Shown one piece after another: positions 59,220-64,000 of a stretch of DNA of 64,000 bases. Both the position numbers and the translations under genes were made by a program. Below the pieces are notes generated by a model. The model saw only the letters and a list, made by a program, of their open reading frames with translations. It had not been told where the DNA came from and did no database searches. The stretch is from contig NZ_CP108423.1 of NCBI RefSeq assembly GCF_035917235.1, positions 7,035,501-7,099,500 on the forward strand, in the 5' to 3' direction. Source of the DNA: Streptomyces sp. NBC_01294 (GTDB taxonomy: Bacteria > Actinomycetota > Actinomycetes > Streptomycetales > Streptomycetaceae). Every line of letters begins with the position of its first letter. The first letter of the stretch is position 1.

Positions 59220-61550
59220 TCAGAGCGTCTCGCTCAGCGAGTCCGCCAGGCGCCGCCGCGCCGCCCGGGTCGCCGGCAGCGCGGCCGCCGCCACCGCACC
59301 CAGCACCGCGCCGACGACCACCGCCGACAACACGGGCAGCGAGGGCAGCCGGGCGATCCCCGCACCGATCCCGCTCGACGCGCCCTGGGTGTCCACCAGC
59401 CAGCTGCCGGCCACCGCACCCACCGTCGTCCCCACCACCGAGGAGACGAGCGCGGTCAGACCGGCGGCCGTCACGATCATCGCCCCGATCTGCCGGGGCG
59501 TCAGCCCGATCGCCTTCAGCGCGAGCAGGTCCCGGCCCCGGTCGCGCACGCCCGTGCTGATCAGCGTCAGGAGTTCGGTCAGCCCGATCAGCGCCAGCAC
59601 CGCGATCAGGGCGGCGATCACTCCGCGTGCCGGTTCCAGCCGGTCGGCCGGATTGGGCGTCTCCCGGATCTCCAGCGTTCCACCGGCGGCCACGGCGAGC
59701 GTGCCGCTCACCGCCCGCGGGTCGGCCCCCTCGCGCAGCACCAGGGCGTGGAAGGCGGGCCGCAGCTGCGGATCGCGCTCCCGCAGGGCGTCGATGGTCG
59801 TCGTGATCACCCGGCCGCCGGATTCGGGTTCGATGGTGCGGCCGACGAGGTGCAGGATCTGCGGTCGTCCCCCGACGGTCATCCGTACCCAGTCGCCGAC
59901 GCGGACCCCGAGGAGGTCCAGCAGCCCCTGCCCGGCGACCGCCTCGTCCGGACCGCCGACCGCGCGCCCCTCCACCACCGCGGAGGGGTACGGGTGGGCG
60001 GCCGTGCCCAGCCCGCGCAGGGTGATGGTGCCGGTCTGCCCCGGCACGAGCGCCGCCATCTCCGCGCCCGGATGGACCGCGGCGACGTCCGGGATCGTCG
60101 CGAGGGTCTGCTCCAGCTCCGCGTCCGACGGCCCGGCGGGCTGTTCGGCCCGTACGGTCAGAGCCGCGGGCCGTCCCATCTGCGCGGGCCGGCTGCGGAA
60201 CTGGTCCAGCGTCGACCAGGCGACGAGCGCGACCGTGATGAGCACCAGCGGCAGGGCGAGCCGGGCCACCGGTACGAGCGTCCGGCCGCGTCGCGCGAAG
60301 GCCGCACGCCACCCCAGGACCAGGGCCGGAGGAACCCGCATCCCCAGGGCCCGCCGGCCGAGTGCGGTCATCGGCGCGGCGGACGGCAGCGCGGCCCGGG
60401 CCACCGGGACCGGTGGCACCCGTCCGGCCCGCCAGGCCGAGAGCCCGGTGGCGGCCGCGATCAGCAGCACCGCGCCGCAGGGAATGCCGATCATCAGCGC
60501 CGTATGGCCGGGGAGGTCCTGCCACACCGCCGCCGCCTCGCCGATCCGCCCCGGTATCCGGGCACCCAGCAGGGCGATCGCCGCCGTGCCGAGGGCCACG
60601 CCGAGGAACGCGAAGGCCAGGTGCTGTACGAGGAAGCCGCGGGTCACCTGGCCGGGGGTGAAACCGACGGCCTTGAGGATGGCGATGTCCCTCAGCTGGC
60701 CGCGGACCCGCGCGCCGATCGCTCCCGACGCGGCCAGCGCCGCCGCGAGCAGCGCACCGAGCCCGAAGACGGCGAACATCTGTCCCAGGAGCCGGTCGTC
60801 GCCGCCCGCCTCGGCCCGTGCCTGCTGCCACTTGGTGACCTGTGCCACCCGGTCGGCGCCGAGCAGGGTCACCGCGCGCTGGACGATGAAGTCGGTGTCG
60901 TCCGGATCCTCCAGGCGCAGCCCGACGCTCTGCCCGGTGTCCCCCCGGGCGATCCCGTCGAGCGTGCCGGGGAGCACCCAGCCGATCCCGGGTCCGTCGC
61001 CCGGCCGGTAGCGGGGCTCGGCCACCTCGGCGATCCCGCCCACCCGCAGCATGTGCGCGGTGCCATCCGGTCCGGTGACGCGCACCGTGTCACCCGGCTC
61101 CGCCCAGAGCGCCCGCGCGACCGAGTCCTCCAGTACGACGGTGCCGTCCCGGTCGCCGTCGTCCGCCCGGTCGAGCCAGCCGCCCGTGGTGACGAGCGGC
61201 CGCCCCGTCTCCGGGGGCGCCGCCCCGGCCGCGCGCAGCGTCACCCCGACCCGCGCGCCACGCGACTCGACCGTCGTCGCCGCCGTGCGGTAGGGACCGG
61301 AGAGGGCCGCGACGCCGTCCACGCCGGACAGGGCGTCCATGTCCGCCCCGCCACGGGTGTGCAGCCAGATGTGCGCGCCCTGGGACTGGTTGAAGACCCG
61401 CTGCCAGGGGTTGGCTGCGTAGCTGAACAGCGCGCCGGCCAGCAGGAGCGAGGCGATGACGCCGGCGCTGGCCAGCACGACGAAGAGGGCTTCGCCGCGG
61501 TGTGCGCGGAGGTCGGCCTGCGCCCAGCGCAGAGTGGCCCGCACCGTCAC
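59220..61550 (-). CDS. FtsX-like ABC transporter permease
   Basis: The 776-residue protein has an N-terminal membrane helix (GEALFVVLASAGVIASLLLAGALF), a large extracytoplasmic domain, a central group of helices, a second extracytoplasmic domain and a final set of helices, the duplicated FtsX layout. GTG 61550 overlaps the ATPase stop by four bases. With that ATPase it forms a MacB/LolCDE-like exporter or mechanotransmitter. The substrate is unknown. Confidence 0.9.
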   Translation of the reverse strand: MTVRATLRWAQADLRAHRGEALFVVLASAGVIASLLLAGALFSYAANPWQRVFNQSQGAHIWLHTRGGADMDALSGVDGVAALSGPYRTAATTVESRGARVGVTLRAAGAAPPETGRPLVTTGGWLDRADDGDRDGTVVLEDSVARALWAEPGDTVRVTGPDGTAHMLRVGGIAEVAEPRYRPGDGPGIGWVLPGTLDGIARGDTGQSVGLRLEDPDDTDFIVQRAVTLLGADRVAQVTKWQQARAEAGGDDRLLGQMFAVFGLGALLAAALAASGAIGARVRGQLRDIAILKAVGFTPGQVTRGFLVQHLAFAFLGVALGTAAIALLGARIPGRIGEAAAVWQDLPGHTALMIGIPCGAVLLIAAATGLSAWRAGRVPPVPVARAALPSAAPMTALGRRALGMRVPPALVLGWRAAFARRGRTLVPVARLALPLVLITVALVAWSTLDQFRSRPAQMGRPAALTVRAEQPAGPSDAELEQTLATIPDVAAVHPGAEMAALVPGQTGTITLRGLGTAAHPYPSAVVEGRAVGGPDEAVAGQGLLDLLGVRVGDWVRMTVGGRPQILHLVGRTIEPESGGRVITTTIDALRERDPQLRPAFHALVLREGADPRAVSGTLAVAAGGTLEIRETPNPADRLEPARGVIAALIAVLALIGLTELLTLISTGVRDRGRDLLALKAIGLTPRQIGAMIVTAAGLTALVSSVVGTTVGAVAGSWLVDTQGASSGIGAGIARLPSLPVLSAVVVGAVLGAVAAAALPATRAARRRLADSLSETL

Positions 61551-62317
61551 TCCTTGAGTTCGAGTACGCCGGAGACGCCGCCGCCCGGACCGCGGCGCCC
61601 GCCGCCGAGCTGCGCGTCGTCGGCTATGCGCCCGTCGAAGAAGCTGATGACGCGGTCGGCGGCACTGGCCATCCGGGCGTCATGGGTGACCATCATGATC
61701 GTCTGGCCGCGCTGGTGGAACCGGGTGAGCAGCCGCAGCACCTCGCGGGTGCCCTTGCTGTCGAGGCTGCCGGCCGGTTCGTCGGCGAGCAGCAGGGTGG
61801 GGTGGTTGACCAGCGCGCGGGCGAGCGCGACCCGCTGCTGCTCGCCGCCCGACAGCTCGCCGGGCATCGACCGCTCGCGGCCTTCCAGGCCGAGTTCGGC
61901 GAGCAGTTCGGCGCGGGAGTCGCGGGCGGCCTTGGGGGAGGCGCCGGCGAGCAGGGCGGGCAGCTCGACGTTGTCGGCGACGGTCAGGTTGGAGACCAGG
62001 TTGAAGAACTGGAAGACGACGCCGATGCTGCGGCGCCGCAGGACCGCCCAGCGGGCCTCGCGGTACGCGTCCACCCGCTCCCCGCCGAGCCACAGCTTCC
62101 CGCTGTCGGGCCGCTGGAGGCCGCCGATCAGATGCAGCAGCGTGGACTTGCCGGCCCCCGACGGCCCGGTGACCGCGACGAACTCGCCCGGCTGGACGGA
62201 CAGGTCCACCCCGCGCACGGCGTGCACCGGAGCGCCCTCGCCGTGGTGCGTCTTGGTCAGGCCCTCGGCGCGCACGATGGGCACGGCAGGAGCGGTGGTG
62301 GTGGCGTCGTCGCTCAT
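61547..62317 (-). CDS. ABC transporter ATP-binding protein (LolD/MacB type)
   Basis: The 256-residue ATPase has Walker A GPSGAGKST, signature LSGGEQQRV, Walker B LLLADEP and the H-loop VTHD. It follows the pattern of LolD/FtsE/MacB ATPases that pair with FtsX permeases. It overlaps the PadR gene stop (ATGA) and the permease start (GTGA), so three proteins come from one mRNA, controlled by the PadR regulator. Confidence 0.95.
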   Translation of the reverse strand: MSDDATTTAPAVPIVRAEGLTKTHHGEGAPVHAVRGVDLSVQPGEFVAVTGPSGAGKSTLLHLIGGLQRPDSGKLWLGGERVDAYREARWAVLRRRSIGVVFQFFNLVSNLTVADNVELPALLAGASPKAARDSRAELLAELGLEGRERSMPGELSGGEQQRVALARALVNHPTLLLADEPAGSLDSKGTREVLRLLTRFHQRGQTIMMVTHDARMASAADRVISFFDGRIADDAQLGGGRRGPGGGVSGVLELKE

Positions 62318-62820
62318 TCCAGCTCCTCCTGACAGCGTTCCAGCCAGTCGAGGTCGGCCTGCAGGTGCAGCATGGCGCCCTCGATCAGCAGTTGGGAGAT
62401 CTTGTTGTCGCGGTCCTCGGCCGCGGCCAGCTTCGACAGGTCCCGCATGGTGTTGAGGTACTGGCGCCGCTGCTTGTTGATCAGCGCGACGGGGTCGGCC
62501 AGGCCCGACCGCGGTGCGAGCGCGATTTTCATGAAGAACTCGTCCCGTACCCGGGGCTCCTCCGCGGTGTCCTCGAACCAGGCCAGTACGGCCTCGCGCC
62601 CCGCGTCCGTCAGCCTGTAGGTGCGCTTGTTGGGCCGGCCCGCCTGCTCGACGTCCTCGCCTTCGATGAGGCCGCTCTTCTCCAGCCGGCCGAGGGTGAC
62701 GTAGATCTGGCCGACGTTGGGCTGAGGGTACGCGGCGCCCAGGAGCTTCTCAAGGTCCTGCTTCAGCTCGTAACCGTGCGCGGGGCTACGGGTGAGGAGT
62801 GCAAGGAGCGCCAGCCGCAC
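62314..62820 (-). CDS. PadR-family transcriptional regulator
   Basis: The 168-residue protein has the PadR winged helix: LALLTRSPAHGYELKQDL, then GQIYVTLGRLEKSGLIEGE. A C-terminal dimer domain has several helices (the Vir_C-like part). It heads the ABC operon and probably represses it. The 166 bases to the solute-binding gene contain AT-rich TATATATGG near 62930, which could hold its operator. Confidence 0.92.
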   Translation of the reverse strand: MRLALLALLTRSPAHGYELKQDLEKLLGAAYPQPNVGQIYVTLGRLEKSGLIEGEDVEQAGRPNKRTYRLTDAGREAVLAWFEDTAEEPRVRDEFFMKIALAPRSGLADPVALINKQRRQYLNTMRDLSKLAAAEDRDNKISQLLIEGAMLHLQADLDWLERCQEELE

Positions 62821-62986
62821 TCGCCCCCTCCTTCCCGCTCCGTAGTCAACTGTTCACCCGGCACCGGACCGATCGGCGTCCGAGTCCGTCTTGTCTGCCT
62901 GGGCGTCTAGTATCGCCCATGCCTAACGGGTATATATGGGCCACGATGGTCGGCGGCGCAGCCGGATCGTGCACTGGGAGGAATCT

Positions 62987-64000
62987 ATGCGGTGGATGCG
63001 TGCCGCGGGTAGAGCTCTCCTGGTCGCGGCGGTGGTGCTGGCGGGATACGCCGGTTTCGGCGTCCGCGCCGACGCGGGCACGGGCACGGCCTCCGAGGGC
63101 CGCGGCCCCCTGACGCTCGTCACGGCGGGAGACCTGACCGACTACCTCTCCCCCCTGCTCGGCGACTGGAACCGCGACCACCCCGGCGAGCGCGTCACGC
63201 TCGTCGAACTGCCGGACTCGGCCGACGAGACCCGGGCCCAGATGATCAGCGAACTGCGATCGGGCCGCGACCGGTTCGACGTGCTGAACATCGACGTCGC
63301 CTGGACGTCCGAGTTCGCGGCGGCCGGATGGATCTCCCCGCTGGAGCGCGACCGCTTCCCCCTGGACTCCTTCCTGCGGCCGGTCGTCGACACCGCGACC
63401 TTCGACGGCCGCCTGTACGCGGTCCCGTACGTCACGAACGCGGGACTGCTCTACTACCGCAAGGACATCCTGGACCGCGAGGGCGAGCAGCCGCCGCGCA
63501 CCTGGGCCGAACTGGTCCGCCAGGCGCGCACGATCGCGCCGAAGCACGGGCTGGACGGCTACGCGGGCCAGTTCCTGCCGTACGAGGGGCTCACCGTCAA
63601 CGCCACCGAGGCCGTGCACTCGGCGGGCGGTTCGATCCTGCGCGACGACGGCGCCCGGGTGACCGTGGACTCCGACGAGGCGCGCGCCGGTCTGAGGTTC
63701 CTCGCCGACGGCGTGCGCGACGGCTGGATCTCCCGCGAGGCGCTCGGGTACAAGGAGGAGGAGTCCCGGCAGGCGTTCCAGGACGGCCGGCTGCTCTTCC
63801 TGCGGAACTGGCCCTACGTGTACGCCGACGCGAGCGCGGCGGGCTCGAAGGTCGCGGGCCGGTTCGGCGCCGTGCCGCTGCCCGGGCCCGACGGACCCGG
63901 CACCAGCGTGCTGGGCGGCTCCAACCTCGCCGTCAGCAGTCATGCGCGGCATCCGGCGTCGGCGGCCGACCTGATCTCCTACCTCACCAGTGAACGGGTC
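62987..64000 (+). CDS. ABC transporter solute-binding protein (sugar type), 3' end cut by window edge
   Basis: ATG 62987 is preceded by GGGAGGAAT. The 338 visible codons start with a signal peptide (ALLVAAVVLAGYAGFG); no lipobox Cys is evident. The mature part has TLVTAGDLTDYLSPLLGDWN, FDVLNIDVAWTSEFAAAGW and GRLYAVPYVTNAGLLYYRKD, the pattern of maltose/trehalose-type binding proteins. The permease genes are expected beyond the right edge. It is divergent from the PadR operon. Confidence 0.88.
   Translation, partial: MRWMRAAGRALLVAAVVLAGYAGFGVRADAGTGTASEGRGPLTLVTAGDLTDYLSPLLGDWNRDHPGERVTLVELPDSADETRAQMISELRSGRDRFDVLNIDVAWTSEFAAAGWISPLERDRFPLDSFLRPVVDTATFDGRLYAVPYVTNAGLLYYRKDILDREGEQPPRTWAELVRQARTIAPKHGLDGYAGQFLPYEGLTVNATEAVHSAGGSILRDDGARVTVDSDEARAGLRFLADGVRDGWISREALGYKEEESRQAFQDGRLLFLRNWPYVYADASAAGSKVAGRFGAVPLPGPDGPGTSVLGGSNLAVSSHARHPASAADLISYLTSERV

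Overview
The base composition is very high in G+C, many genes start with GTG, ATGA/GTGA overlaps are common, and the gene families present (a large LuxR ATPase regulator, a Hanks kinase next to a SpoIIE-type phosphatase, many actinobacterial families of unknown function) are typical of Streptomyces or a close relative. I see no rRNA, tRNA, CRISPR array, phage or complete insertion sequence. Both ends are cut: a TetR gene runs off the left edge and a solute-binding lipoprotein gene off the right.

Bases 1-18104 form the most coherent block, a two-winged catabolic locus. The left wing (minus strand, read from about 8535 toward 1) encodes an unknown protein, a NuoF-like flavoprotein, a small ferredoxin, a CoA-ligase/ATP-grasp protein, two near-duplicate acyl-CoA dehydrogenases, a 3-hydroxybutyryl-CoA dehydrogenase and a TetR regulator. 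The right wing (plus strand) encodes a Rieske oxygenase of the quaternary-amine type, a four-gene polyamine-type ABC importer, a flavin amine oxidase and an aldehyde dehydrogenase, then an epimerase-like gene with its own promoter. A perfect 18-bp palindrome fills the spacer of the leftward promoter, with a second imperfect copy beside it. The picture is import of an amine or betaine, oxidation by the Rieske enzyme, amine oxidase and aldehyde dehydrogenase, then CoA activation and beta-oxidation. No conventional Rieske reductase is visible, so the NuoF-like protein and ferredoxin may supply the electrons.

Bases 18157-25708 are regulatory: a TetR protein, a MerR HTH fused to a methyltransferase, an overlapping sensor kinase/response regulator pair, a 984-residue LuxR-type ATPase regulator, and an unexplained 41-codon ORF with an extended Shine-Dalgarno sequence. 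Bases 26018-34633 hold assorted genes (DUF6193-like, HEAT-like, a tiny membrane protein, a phosphotransferase, an M15 peptidase, a Ser/Thr kinase, a PAS/GAF/SpoIIE/HATPase protein), a LuxR HTH remnant, and a deletion scar in which an MMPL transporter start is joined in frame to the tail of an alpha-oxoamine synthase, followed by a frameshifted phosphopantetheinyl transferase.

Bases 34893-46518 carry RecQ, a quinone-reductase-like protein, a PASTA lipoprotein, KatG, an Imm35/YrhB-like protein, a tandem pair of DUF4139 proteins and several small proteins. Bases 46646-64000 hold envelope and secreted proteins (a DUF6056-like membrane protein, a glycoside hydrolase, a PIG-L deacetylase), stress-type genes (STAS, CBM48, wHTH, DUF2231), a TPR protein, a GT1 glycosyltransferase and a PadR/ABC-ATPase/FtsX module.
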